Source: Woeseiaceae bacterium
Lineage (GTDB): Bacteria; Pseudomonadota; Gammaproteobacteria; Steroidobacterales; Woeseiaceae
Assembly (NCBI GenBank): GCA_021773035.1
Contig: JAJFKU010000011.1
Span: 1-38,519 of the forward strand
Reading direction: 5' to 3'
Length of the DNA: 38,519 nucleotides
Numbering within the stretch: position 1 is the stretch's first letter; each line of letters begins with the position of its first letter. Below are positions 16,496-24,575 of the stretch, piece by piece. Below the pieces are notes generated by a model. The model made no database searches. It was given only the letters and a program-made list of their open reading frames with translations, and had not been told where the DNA came from. Both the position numbers and the translations under genes were made by a program.

Positions 16496-16572
16496 GCGCC
16501 CGTAGCTCAGCTGGATAGAGTACTCGGCTACGAACCGAGCGGTCGGGAGTTCGAATCTCTCCGGGCGCGCCA
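16496..16572 (+). tRNA. tRNA-Arg (anticodon ACG)
   Basis: 77 nt with a complete cloverleaf. The acceptor stem is GCGCCCG pairing with CGGGCGC, with a D-arm, an anticodon stem CTCGG/CCGAG, loop CTACGAA with anticodon ACG, T-loop TTCGAAT and an encoded CCA. Inosine at the wobble position would read CGU, CGC and CGA. The 3' 46 nt are repeated at 38070-38115, so this gene is the island's attachment site and the integrated element restored its 3' end. Confidence 0.97.
16527..16572 (+). repeat. attL: 46-bp direct repeat inside tRNA-Arg
   Basis: From the anticodon stem to the CCA, identical to 38070-38115. The integrase gene starts right beside it. This is a standard tRNA attachment site for a tyrosine integrase. 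Confidence 0.95.
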
Positions 16573-16581
16573 TAAAATCAA

Positions 16582-16615
16582 AGGGTTAGCCGTGTTTTAC
16601 GGTTGACCCTTTTTT
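16582..16615 (+). terminator. Intrinsic terminator after tRNA-Arg
   Basis: Stem AGGGTTAGCCGT facing ACGGTTGACCCT with a short loop, then six T residues. It lies ten bases after the tRNA and also spans the stop codon of the integrase on the other strand. A near copy occurs right of attR at about 38125-38158. Confidence 0.8.
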
Positions 16616-17755
16616 AATTTCCGACACTTTTCCGACACTTCTTTTCGTCCTTTGGCGAATTAGCATCAGATTCGGCGTTTCGGTCCTACCTCTATTCACG
16701 ATTGCCTCGGCAGCATTGATGAGCTCTTCGAGCTCTGCCGCTGAATAATGCGTTGTAATGTCGTCGTTAGCATGACCAAGCAACGCTTTACGAGTTTCCA
16801 GTGGAATGCCCGCGCTGCGAAGTCGCCTGCCAAAGGTGTGACGCAGATTGTGAACGCCTTTCAGGATGCCGGGTTCGTCCGGCAGGTTTACCGCCTTCCA
16901 TGCTCGCCTCCATGCGCTGCTGCGTAGTTTGCCTACTGGTCTGCCCCGATAGGTGAAAACTCGCTCGGCATGTATGCCACGCCGGGACTCAATCACCCGG
17001 CGCGCCACCGCGTTCAGCACCACAACACGTTCCGTGCTGGTCTTGGTGATGGAGGCTCCCAGTATGAACACTGAGGTCCCCATTTCGGGCAGTTGCACTT
17101 CCCAGTCCCAACGCAGTTGGCAGATCTCCTGCTCACGGCAGCCGGTATTCAAACCAAATAACGCCGCATCCGCGAGATGTCGGGGCAGGGCCTTGATCAA
17201 ACGGTCCTGCTCCGGCCAAGACAATGGATAGGCTTTGGCTTGTTTACCTTTAACTGAAAGCCGGCTGATTAGCGCCGGCGCCTGAGTGAGCCACGGATTT
17301 CCATCCTTGTCACGCCAGACGCGTGCTGCCCGATTCAGCACCGTCGATACGACAACCAAAACATTGTTGATGGTTTTTGGTGCCATGCCGCGCCCTTGCT
17401 CGTGCTCGATGAACGGTCGGATAGTACCGTCATGAACTTGAGCAATCGGCAGCTTGCCGATAAAGGGAAAGAGTTGATCGAGATTCATCGCGATGGTTTT
17501 AGCCGATGACTTGTGTGCAATCTCTTCGAGATACCGAAGACCGGCCTCCTCGAAAGTAAATACCGCAGCCTCGTGTCGTCGTGCTTCTTCCTCCATTTCC
17601 GCCAAACGGCGGATTAAGATTTTTTCTGCGTCAATGCGAGAAGATGTGCCTGTGCTTTCGCGGAGCCATCCTCCTTGTGCATATCGACAGCGCTTTTCAA
17701 TGTGCCAAAGTCCACCTTTTTGGCGGAGCCCCGGCATTCGATTGCGTTTTGACAT
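16586..17755 (-). CDS. int: Tyrosine-type integrase of the genomic island
   Basis: 389 residues. The N-terminal part has the MPGLRQKGGLWHIEKR opening common in tRNA-targeting integrases. A SAM-like core-binding domain lies around 75-180. The catalytic domain shows Arg in NTGCREQEICQL, HNLRHTFGRRL (HxxR), LLGHAND (second His) and the terminal Tyr in ITTHYSAAE. All catalytic residues are intact, so the island may still move. The 3' end abuts attL. A 72-residue relative of its C-terminus sits right of attR. It overlaps the upstream DNA-binding protein gene by about 140 bp in another frame, a layout usual for this integrase type. Confidence 0.96.
   Translation of the reverse strand: MSKRNRMPGLRQKGGLWHIEKRCRYAQGGWLRESTGTSSRIDAEKILIRRLAEMEEEARRHEAAVFTFEEAGLRYLEEIAHKSSAKTIAMNLDQLFPFIGKLPIAQVHDGTIRPFIEHEQGRGMAPKTINNVLVVVSTVLNRAARVWRDKDGNPWLTQAPALISRLSVKGKQAKAYPLSWPEQDRLIKALPRHLADAALFGLNTGCREQEICQLRWDWEVQLPEMGTSVFILGASITKTSTERVVVLNAVARRVIESRRGIHAERVFTYRGRPVGKLRSSAWRRAWKAVNLPDEPGILKGVHNLRHTFGRRLRSAGIPLETRKALLGHANDDITTHYSAAELEELINAAEAIVNRGRTETPNLMLIRQRTKRSVGKVSEIKKGSTVKHG
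16619..16637. repeat. 19-bp repeat near attL (candidate integrase arm site)
   Basis: TTCCGACACTTTTCCGACA, itself a doubled TTCCGACA motif; exact copies are at 37959-37977 and 38163-38181. This copy is within the integrase 3' end. Confidence 0.6.
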
Positions 17756-18012
17756 GTGTCGTCCTCCAGTTTTGGAGCCTTCGGACGACGCCCGTTGCGT
17801 GAGACATAGTCCTCCACCCAGGCGTCGAGTTCAAGCCGGTCGAAAGCGATGCCTTGTCGACCGATAGGGATGGTTGTGAGGTGATGCCGGACACTGGCGT
17901 TGAAGCGGTTGCGGTCCATGCCGAGGTAGAAAGGCGCGTCGCGCAGGCGGATAAACCGCGGGAGCAGTGCAGGTGCGGCTGACGATTTTCGGTTAGCGGT
18001 TTTGCCAGTCAT
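17614..18012 (-). CDS. Small DNA-binding protein, excisionase-like
   Basis: 132 residues. The N-terminal half (FIRLRDAPFYLGMDRNRFNA ... GIAFDRLELDAWVEDYV) is an AlpA/excisionase-type winged helix, a small fold that bends DNA or controls integrase genes. The C-terminal half is low in structure and overlaps the integrase reading frame. It sits directly before int on the minus strand and its start overlaps the end of the next upstream gene. It is probably the directionality factor or the regulator of integration. Excisionase function is inferred. Confidence 0.75.
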   Translation of the reverse strand: MTGKTANRKSSAAPALLPRFIRLRDAPFYLGMDRNRFNASVRHHLTTIPIGRQGIAFDRLELDAWVEDYVSRNGRRPKAPKLEDDTCQNAIECRGSAKKVDFGTLKSAVDMHKEDGSAKAQAHLLALTQKKS

Positions 18013-18407
18013 CGCTCCGAACCTTGATTCGCCCGCGGTGTTGGCTCAAGCGCCGGCCGTCCAGCTTTCAGCACGCCGCGAATACCGCTCGGCCGGACCC
18101 AAGGCCCGTCGAGCCGCTCGATCCAGCCGTCGTGATCGAGCGCGAGAATCAATAGCCGTACGGTCAACCAGTGCCGGTAGCGTGTGCCGCTGGCACACTC
18201 ACTGGTCTGTTCCACCAGATACCAGCGCAGGTGCTTCAATTGCCATTGGTAGGGACCGACCTGCCAGCGCCGCCAGATGGTCCGGGCAATGTATCCGGCC
18301 CGGGCGAGATGCTGGCGCACGGTGCCGCGTCTTGATCCCGGCAACCGGTTTGCCAGCAGCGACCGCGCCAGGCGTGCCGCCACGCGCTGATTCGCCGGCC
18401 GGCTCAT
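18009..18407 (-). CDS. Island-associated protein of unknown function
   Basis: 132 residues, very basic (many Arg), with Trp-rich helices such as TIWRRWQVGPYQWQ and HLRWYLVEQT. No known catalytic motif is visible. The start and stop overlap neighbouring genes by four bases on both sides (ATGA), so it is translated with the recombinase-like gene upstream and the DNA-binding gene downstream. Its basic charge and place suggest DNA binding during integration or transfer, but this is inference. Confidence 0.7.
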   Translation of the reverse strand: MSRPANQRVAARLARSLLANRLPGSRRGTVRQHLARAGYIARTIWRRWQVGPYQWQLKHLRWYLVEQTSECASGTRYRHWLTVRLLILALDHDGWIERLDGPWVRPSGIRGVLKAGRPALEPTPRANQGSER

Positions 18408-19354
18408 CGGGCACCGCCGATGTAGGTGGCGACTACTTCAATGCGGGCGTGACCCAGTTCTTGTGCGATGGTCTGCCGTGCCGCACGGTCGGTACTCCGA
18501 TCGGCACACAATCGACCGGCAACGACCGGTGCCGCTGACCCAGTCAGTTGCTGGTAGCGTTCACAGGCGTAGGCCGCGCGCAGGTCATGAATCTTTTTCA
18601 GACCGTAGTCGTCCCGGACAGAGGCCCAGACATGATGGACTTTCGAATTCCACTGCCGCCAGGAGAGATCGGGTGATATCAGATTACGAGCTTGTCCCTG
18701 AGCCTTGGCCGCTCGCACCAGACAAGCGATCGCAGCACCCGAAACCGGGACCCAGCGATCAACACGATGACCCCGTCCGCCTTTGGTGCCGGCCGTGATA
18801 TTGACTGCGCCGTGTTTCATGGCCTGACCCAGGGCGGCGCGGGCATTGAGCATGGAGGCTTCTCTTAGACGCAGCCCGAGTGCCCGGGCGACTTCCACCA
18901 TCGCCGCAATCCGCTCGTGCCCGTTCTGGCGCAACTGGTTTGCACACTGGTGCACGGCCTTTTGATCGAGACCCGCCGGAGGGTCTGTTCGTGTTCGTGA
19001 TCGTTGGCCGACAAAGTCTGCTGGCGCAACGCGAACTTGCCGATCGCCCCGCATCGCTTGCAGCACGACGTTGACCGACGACAGCAGGTTCTGTGCGTAG
19101 GCCGGGGACATGCCGGTAGCGACCTTGTCCCCGAGTGAACTTCCGTAGGCTTGAACGATGTCAGCATCAACTGCCCGGGCATCGCGGATATTGCGATCGT
19201 CTCGACACCAGGCGACGAACTGTCGCCAGCGCTCTGCGTGCCCGGCTACCGTCCCATAGTGTCCGTTACCGTATCGATCTCTCAGTGCCTGTCTGCCCGC
19301 CCATTCCATCTGTTTGCCGTAACCAAAGTTGCGGTGACCACCCACTTTTTTCAT
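18404..19354 (-). CDS. Integrase-domain protein, second tyrosine-recombinase-like protein
   Basis: 316 residues. The opening KKVGGHRNFGYGKQMEWAGRQAL matches the N-terminal domain of the 'integrase domain-containing' family (phage_int_SAM_2/Integrase_1). The C-terminal half shows recombinase landmarks: Arg in GLRLREASMLN, HDLRAAYACERY (the usual HxxR is HDLR), and ELGHARIEVVATYIGG with His and a Tyr. A catalytic role is therefore possible. Such proteins accompany a separate int in many proteobacterial islands. It is the first gene of the four-gene leftward block. Confidence 0.8.
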   Translation of the reverse strand: MKKVGGHRNFGYGKQMEWAGRQALRDRYGNGHYGTVAGHAERWRQFVAWCRDDRNIRDARAVDADIVQAYGSSLGDKVATGMSPAYAQNLLSSVNVVLQAMRGDRQVRVAPADFVGQRSRTRTDPPAGLDQKAVHQCANQLRQNGHERIAAMVEVARALGLRLREASMLNARAALGQAMKHGAVNITAGTKGGRGHRVDRWVPVSGAAIACLVRAAKAQGQARNLISPDLSWRQWNSKVHHVWASVRDDYGLKKIHDLRAAYACERYQQLTGSAAPVVAGRLCADRSTDRAARQTIAQELGHARIEVVATYIGGAR

Positions 19355-20507
19355 GACGTTCTCCTCTATCCAAATCAGGGTTCTCGTTTCGGTTTCTCAC
19401 AGCGATTCCTGAACTCTGGTGAGTGATAAACCGCGGATTGGCTGACGGTCACAGCGTGAGGGCCTCGTTGCGAGGCCGGTGCAGCGCGATGCGCTGCTTG
19501 TTGAATCCCCCTGATCCTCACACCCCAGAACGACCCGTTAAGGGCCGCGGAATCGGGTGTGGGCTGCGCCAGTCAGTCCGTCGACTGGCCGCCGGGCAGG
19601 GAGTTTTGACGTCTATGACATCGTGCCTTGGCACGGTCAAAGCCCGTTGGGACGCAGACTTGCGCCAGTTTCAAGAGGCCCGTCTCTGTGCGGCGCCGGG
19701 GCGCTCACAAAGACGGGCTGAGTTGCAACAGGGGTTCGACACAGGACATTACTGGGTCACGCATCCGGCATGACGGCAGCAAGTACTGCGTCGCGTTGTT
19801 GCGGCTTGCTAAAGGGTTGTACCGGGAACTGGCGCAATAGAGTTGACGGGCTGACGCAGGAGCGCCGCCGACTGGGTCAGGCTGCCGGTCGAATAGCGAC
19901 ACGAACAGCTGTCTGTCATTAAGAGGGATCGGCGGCTTTCACCGCTGCGCCTGTCGCACGACCCTGTGAGGCGCTTGGGTACTCCGACTCATTGTCAGAG
20001 CTTGGGTGTCGTTGATATACCGCAACGACGACGGTGTTGATGCGAGGACTCTACCGCGTGTTCAGCGGACAGGCTAGCGGAAACGGGGGCACGTTCGCTG
20101 CCCCACTTTCTGAGTGATTGCCCGAGAAATGCGATTAGTAGCACCAATCACCGGATTGCAGCCTGAGTCCTATTCGAAACGGCGGGCGGCGCAAAACTGT
20201 GCCGTCAGTGCGCCGGACTGGGCGCGAGTGGAGCAAGCTGCGATGTAAATACGGTCCTGGATTCCGATTCGAAGACAGTCACCCGGCGCTGGATTTCGTC
20301 ACGACTATGTCTGCCGCACTGGTGATCGAAATGTGCTATAAATAGCGGACCGCTGAGGAGGTATGAACTCCCCAACGGCCCTAACCAAAGCCAGCAAGGT
20401 ACTGCTGAAAATGGCTGACGACATGCTATCAGACAGAAACACGATTGCCCCTCTTGGGCCTCGTGTTTTTTTGTGCCCGCGCTGGCCTCAACCCGAGGAC
20501 CAGAACG
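19355..20507. other. 1.15-kb hairpin-rich noncoding region
   Basis: No ORF with a family match or good start is seen. The first 220 nt of interest (19440-19640) pack at least five perfect hairpins: 19461-19477 (GGCCTC/GAGGCC), 19481-19497 (GCAGCGC/GCGCTGC), 19519-19561 (CACACCC/GGGTGTG), 19568-19589 (GCCAGTC/GACTGGC) and 19622-19635 (CGTGCC/GGCACG). The end holds a strong terminator at 20439. Candidate roles are a structured RNA, or a cis site for replication or transfer of the element. Confidence 0.6.
20439..20472 (+). terminator. Strong intrinsic terminator
   Basis: ACACGA (TT) GCCC-CTCTT-GGGC (C) TCGTGT followed by seven T residues. It lies 36 bp before the start of the next gene, so it ends, or attenuates, a transcript coming from the noncoding region to its left. 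A TATAAA box near 20336 could start a short RNA of about 130 nt ending here. Confidence 0.75.
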
Positions 20508-20975
20508 ATGAACGATGTAAATGCTGCTAAGAATATTACGACTAATGACGTGTACGACCCGGAAATGCGGGGGGACAACACGTTTTACCTGCTCAACGCT
20601 GCTAACCACGCACTTTTCAAGCCGCACGCAGACCGACAGGTCAGAGAGGATGGGGAATTCTATATTCCAGACATGCTCTCCGGCGAAGACACCGACGACG
20701 ACATTAAGCGTCACTCCGCCGCCTCCGAGCACGCCAAACACCTGATCAAGGCAGAAGGCCTGCTCGGCGAGGTGCGCAGTCTGGTCGAGGTATTGATCGC
20801 GTCACTCAGCGATGAGGTCGATGCTCGCGCCATGCAGGCCGAAACAACGCTGCGGGTTATCGAGAAGAAGCTGCGCAAGGCGCACCACCGGATCGACAAG
20901 CACGACCTGCGTCATACCAACCTGTTTCTGGCGTATTTCGATCCGAAGGATAAAACAGACGGCGGCGAGGAATAG
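20508..20975 (+). CDS. Hypothetical island protein
   Basis: 155 residues from the ATG at 20508, with GAGG about ten bases upstream. It is acidic in the first half (PDMLSGEDTDDDIKRH) and helical in the second (LLGEVRSLVEVLIASLSDEVDARAMQAET ... RKAHHRIDKHDLRH). The layout suggests a coiled-coil or four-helix protein. No known family is recognised. Similar DUF proteins often sit next to phage- or island-regulatory genes. The gene follows a terminator, so its expression may depend on readthrough. Confidence 0.65.
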   Translation: MNDVNAAKNITTNDVYDPEMRGDNTFYLLNAANHALFKPHADRQVREDGEFYIPDMLSGEDTDDDIKRHSAASEHAKHLIKAEGLLGEVRSLVEVLIASLSDEVDARAMQAETTLRVIEKKLRKAHHRIDKHDLRHTNLFLAYFDPKDKTDGGEE

Positions 20976-21510
20976 ACTTATCGGCGCAGTAAGCGGTCTG
21001 CGAGAACTTGCTGACATGGATCAGAGTCCGTATCGCTGCTGATTCATTGTGCCGCGTCACTACAGCGCTTCGTTCGGTAGTGACGTGGCCGGCGAGCGGT
21101 CTATCAGCCAGCAAAGGTCGGCGAAACTGCCGCGCTCTCACGGGGTAACACCGATTCGAATCCGGTAGGGAGTACCAAATTGTCCAGTAAACGTCCAGTC
21201 GGTGGCGTTTGCGTACGAATACCGGGAGGCTCCATCAAAGCTCCCGGTGTCTGTATCATTGCATCGAGAACAACCCCACCGTCCACTTTGCTAGGAAAGT
21301 TATGTCCGCGTAGGATATCGGCAGAATGGTCGGCGACGCATTTGATCTGGCCCGCGAAACTCTCAGAGCATTGTGCTTCTTGCTGCTCGTTGCAATCGAA
21401 CTCTAAATCATGCATTTCGAAAAGAACCGAGAAGTACGAATGGAATTATTATCTCAAAGAGTAGGAAATCAATCCGTCCCATCCGAAAGCCCGATTGGGG
21501 AGTTTTCCCA
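20976..21510. other. Intergenic segment with tRNA-like 3' remnant
   Basis: 535 bp separating the left maintenance part from the cargo. It contains a hairpin (GTCACTAC/GTAGTGAC, about 21056-21084) and the tRNA-like sequence at 21150-21177. No coding gene is supported; the short ORFs here have no good start or family match. Confidence 0.5.
21150..21177 (+). other. tRNA-like T-arm and acceptor remnant
   Basis: ACCGA-TTCGAAT-CCGGT resembles a T-arm, followed by AGGGAGT, a discriminator A and CCA. The T-stem has one mismatch, and no matching 5' acceptor (ACTCCCT) is found upstream, so this is not a functional tRNA. It may be the scar of an earlier attachment site inside the island. Confidence 0.4.
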
Positions 21511-22854
21511 TTGAAGAATGCCGATGGCGATAGGGTTCAGGATAGTCAAAGGCAGTTAGGTTTGCTTGATTCCGACATTACCCTCGACACCTTACCTACA
21601 GCCAAGATGAAGCCAGTTGATAAGATTGGCGTTCATGGTTGGACAAATTTCTATGCTGCTTTTTCAGAGGCTTTTGTAAATCATGCAATCTCCGCTCTGA
21701 AGATTACGCCATCCGATTTGATTCTAGACCCGTTTTCAGGATCCGGAACGACGCTAGTAAGCGCATTGAAACTCGGAATTCCGGCGATTGGCGTGGATCT
21801 CGATCCGTTCTCTTGTCTACTTGGCCGGTCGAAGGTCGCTATTCGAGCTGACGCAAGTAAGGTTCGACGTCTTCTGAGAGAATCCACCCGTCGTAATCCG
21901 TTACCAAGTTTTAGCCCGATCGCTTTAGATTTATTTGACACCGATTGTTTGAGTTTCGCGTCATCGGTATTCAATAGAACTTTCAGTTCAACAGGCCATT
22001 CATCGTCGAACATACTGAAGAAATTGCTCAGTGATCGGCGCGGCAAATTCGACTCAGAGGTAGTCGCTATCGCTGCTCTTTGTATCGGAGCGTCACAATC
22101 GGCAAATCTCGTCCGCGGTTCAAATCCGACTTGGTATCGAAAAGGAGCACAGGGTGAGAAAGACAATATAGAGGAACTGTTCTCGGCTACCCAGGCGGCT
22201 GCAAATGAACTTCTTCGTGACCTCGATCAGCTGAGTGGCGTGTCAGGTACACGAAGTATTCGGGTTTGCAACAACGATGTGACAAGAGGACTTCCGTCGT
22301 TCGGAAGGAAGCCCATAACTCATGTAATCACGTCTCCGCCATACCTAACTCGAATGGACTACGTCGTAAAGCACCTGCCACATTTACTGATTCTTGGAGG
22401 AATGACCAACATTGACCTGAGTCTGCTGAGAGACAGAATGATCGGAACACCGAGAATAGTCGAGAAAGGCGATTTCGACCCCCTATGGGGATCCACTTGT
22501 GTACAGACTCTAGAATCAATTGATGCACACTCGAGTTATGCAAGCGCTAACTATTATGTCTGGACCTACTATCAGTACTTCAAATCATTCTACGAATCAC
22601 TGCAAAACATAATTTCCCGGCTTGAGGTCGGAGGAAAGGGTTTGCTTGTTGTACAGGACTCGTCTTATAAGGACCTCAAGGTACCGCTAAGCAATATCGT
22701 GATCGAAATGCTGCAAAATCACGGATGCTCCGCAAAGATAGTTCGCGAAGAGAGCGTGCGTCCAAAACTCCAGCAACTTAATCCCGCTCACAAGAAAGCG
22801 AAACAAAAAACGAAATCGACAGAAGATGCAATATTCTTCCAAAAAAATAATTGA
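21511..22854 (+). CDS. DNA methyltransferase, probably N4-cytosine type
   Basis: 447 residues from a TTG at 21511 with GGGGAG upstream; an in-frame ATG lies 138 bp earlier, but that stretch reads as non-native sequence. SAM-binding motif I, LILDPFSGSGTTLVSAL, is near residue 75. ITSPPYLTRMDYV, near 276, is the catalytic motif IV, and SPPY is usual for N4-cytosine enzymes. The order is motif I before IV with about 200 residues between; target recognition may lie there. No restriction endonuclease gene is beside it. It is therefore an orphan modifier or part of the following nucleotide/glycosylase cluster. It is convergent with the glycosylase-like gene with one base between stops. Confidence 0.88.
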   Translation: MKNADGDRVQDSQRQLGLLDSDITLDTLPTAKMKPVDKIGVHGWTNFYAAFSEAFVNHAISALKITPSDLILDPFSGSGTTLVSALKLGIPAIGVDLDPFSCLLGRSKVAIRADASKVRRLLRESTRRNPLPSFSPIALDLFDTDCLSFASSVFNRTFSSTGHSSSNILKKLLSDRRGKFDSEVVAIAALCIGASQSANLVRGSNPTWYRKGAQGEKDNIEELFSATQAAANELLRDLDQLSGVSGTRSIRVCNNDVTRGLPSFGRKPITHVITSPPYLTRMDYVVKHLPHLLILGGMTNIDLSLLRDRMIGTPRIVEKGDFDPLWGSTCVQTLESIDAHSSYASANYYVWTYYQYFKSFYESLQNIISRLEVGGKGLLVVQDSSYKDLKVPLSNIVIEMLQNHGCSAKIVREESVRPKLQQLNPAHKKAKQKTKSTEDAIFFQKNN

Positions 22855-22855
22855 C

Positions 22856-23821
22856 CTAATAGTCTGACGATACAAAATTCGGCTCCTCAAATGCCATGAA
22901 GTTCGGCAATTGATTTCGCGACAAACATACATTGCGATACGGGCACGCACTATCAGTTAGTTTTCTTACGTCCGGTGCAAACTCATGCGCATTCCCTATT
23001 GCGTCGCATAGAGGAAGATCATTTAGGCAGATGGCTCTGCCGATCTGCCATTCGACATAGTTGAGATCAGCAACACTCAAACCGGAATAGGATGAGGTCA
23101 ACTTCACGGCTTCAGCAGTAACTTTACGGAGTTCTCGAACTAGCGCTCCCCGCGGATTTGGTGCCCCCTCCAAATAACGAAATACGACCTGATTGGATGG
23201 AATTACCCTTCCGGTCCGGAGGTAAAGGCGCATGATATGGTAGTCAACGGCCGGTTCAAGGTTTTGTGGATCTGGAAACGTCACAATTTTTTCACGCATC
23301 AGATCATGTGACAATATGTTCGTCTTTTTTCTCAGCTGATCGGTACGAAAGCCTTCGAACTTATCCATTAAATTATGGAAATCTCGATTCGATAATTTCG
23401 TCGTCGAGCATGCGTCATAGAATACGCCTTGATCGCCATCGAATTCCCTCTCTAGCGTTGCCGCCACATCTCTCAGCAAGCGAGCTCGCTCTTTCGCCCG
23501 AATTCGTTCCTTCTTCGGATAACTCGATAGCCACTCGGCGATGGTCGTCGCGTTCACCTTGCTAAGCAAGGTAATAATGCTCTCTGGTTTCCCGAGCAAA
23601 TTCCTGGCGAGCGCGTTTTGAAGAAAATCCCAGTTAAACTGGTGGCATATCGCTATGAACGATACCTTAAATACCAGCTGTACTTTAAGTGGCTCCGCCG
23701 ACCAGGGGAATTTCTCGTCCTCGCTTACATATGCCCTTACAATGTCTGAGTGCTGCATGCACGCTGTTGGGTCCAGGCGGAAAACATCGCCAGCACTCAA
23801 GAGTTGTTCAATTGTCTTCAT
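22856..23821 (-). CDS. HhH-GPD-like DNA glycosylase with putative FeS cluster
   Basis: 321 residues from the ATG at 23821 (a TTG at 23830 is possible). VDYHIMRLYLRTGRV matches the catalytic Asp region of HhH-GPD glycosylases (compare VDTHIFRV in endonuclease III). Before it, KKTNILSHDL stands where the hairpin-helix-hairpin KTAN segment is expected. At the C-terminus, VEWQIGRAIC begins a four-Cys set, C-x6-C and later C-x5-C, recalling the endonuclease III FeS loop but with about 19 residues between the pairs instead of two. The fold is thus probably a base-excision glycosylase with a divergent cluster. The start lies within 15 bp of the end of the GTP cyclohydrolase gene, so they are coupled. 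The substrate base is unknown. Confidence 0.6.
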   Translation of the reverse strand: MKTIEQLLSAGDVFRLDPTACMQHSDIVRAYVSEDEKFPWSAEPLKVQLVFKVSFIAICHQFNWDFLQNALARNLLGKPESIITLLSKVNATTIAEWLSSYPKKERIRAKERARLLRDVAATLEREFDGDQGVFYDACSTTKLSNRDFHNLMDKFEGFRTDQLRKKTNILSHDLMREKIVTFPDPQNLEPAVDYHIMRLYLRTGRVIPSNQVVFRYLEGAPNPRGALVRELRKVTAEAVKLTSSYSGLSVADLNYVEWQIGRAICLNDLPLCDAIGNAHEFAPDVRKLTDSACPYRNVCLSRNQLPNFMAFEEPNFVSSDY

Positions 23822-24374
23822 AGTGGCCAAGAAATTCCGTTTTCTGTTGAATGTATTCTCTCATTAGCGAATTGGTCTCGATGTCGAGGCGAATCCTGTC
23901 AACTACATTTACTCCGGATTCTTCTAAAGCTGACATCTTACGAGGGTTGTTCGTTGCCAGCAGTAATTCATCTACCGAAAGCTCCTTTAGAACTTCAACC
24001 ACTGCGTCGTATGATCGTGGATCTGAAGAATGCCCCAGTCTCGAAAACGCCTCCGCAGTATTAACGTTCTCGGTACTCTGAATTGAAATTGCTTCGATCT
24101 TTTCTTTTAAACCCAACCCACGACCTTCTTGATACAGGTAAATCACGAATCCGCCATTCGCCCCAATGTACTTCAGTGCAGCATTCAACTGTACTGCGCA
24201 GTCGCAATCGGCCGCATGAAACGCCTCACTAAAAATGCAAGATGAATGAACTCGAACGAATGGCGGTGACTCATAGTTCCTATTCTGCGCGACTAATCCT
24301 TCTTGGCCAAAATGCGAAAAATGAAAGAATTCGAGTGGACCAAATTCAGTCGGTAGTTCAATTACTGTACTCAT
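23808..24374 (-). CDS. GTP cyclohydrolase II (RibA-type)
   Basis: 188 residues from the ATG at 24374, with AAGGTG upstream. The zinc site is VHSSC...DCDC (three Cys). YQEGRGLGLKEKI is the phosphate-binding segment, and RLGHSSDPRSYDAV and LLATNNPRKM complete the family pattern. The enzyme hydrolyses GTP to 2,5-diamino-6-ribosylamino-4-pyrimidinone 5'-phosphate, formate and pyrophosphate, the first step of riboflavin synthesis. No other rib gene is present. Its place in a defence-like island, coupled to a glycosylase-like gene, argues for a special role. Activity on GTP is likely from the intact residues; use of dGTP is a guess. Confidence 0.9.
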   Translation of the reverse strand: MSTVIELPTEFGPLEFFHFSHFGQEGLVAQNRNYESPPFVRVHSSCIFSEAFHAADCDCAVQLNAALKYIGANGGFVIYLYQEGRGLGLKEKIEAISIQSTENVNTAEAFSRLGHSSDPRSYDAVVEVLKELSVDELLLATNNPRKMSALEESGVNVVDRIRLDIETNSLMREYIQQKTEFLGHYEDN

Positions 24375-24575
24375 ATTCCGATCACCTTGCTCATACAGAC
24401 TCCTTGAACGAGCATGACATTCGCCACCCAAAATTGGGCGATGTAAGGAGGATAGCAAATCCCCCGCGACTTCTTGAAAATCCTTACATTTTGGGAGTTA
24501 CAATTGGTTGGGCTGGCGTTCGTCTGTATTATGCAACAAGAATGCCTAACACGACGAACTCCACGGGAACATAGA
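24375..24575. promoter_or_regulatory. Divergent control region between the cyclohydrolase and deaminase-like genes
   Basis: 201 bp between divergent starts. It should hold promoters for both halves of the cluster, which would allow joint control. No clear palindrome was identified by eye. Confidence 0.35.

Noticed and set aside
19423..19773. 116-codon ORF within the hairpin-rich region
   Set aside because: No ribosome site and no family resemblance, and its first half crosses the strong hairpins.
20205..20741. 178-codon minus-strand ORF
   Set aside because: Overlaps the better supported gene at 20508-20975 and the terminator; no start signal or recognisable domain.
21104..21415. Minus-strand ORF with a PTGFESVLP-like stretch
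   Set aside because: This peptide is a familiar artefact of translating tRNA T-arm sequence; it covers the tRNA-like remnant.
21511..24374. 7-deazaguanine (dpd) DNA modification cluster
   Set aside because: That pathway uses GTP cyclohydrolase I and a transglycosylase; here the cyclohydrolase is type II and no transglycosylase is present.
23808..24374. Part of a riboflavin biosynthesis operon
   Set aside because: No ribB, ribD, ribE or ribH nearby and no FMN riboswitch seen upstream; it lies within mobile cargo.
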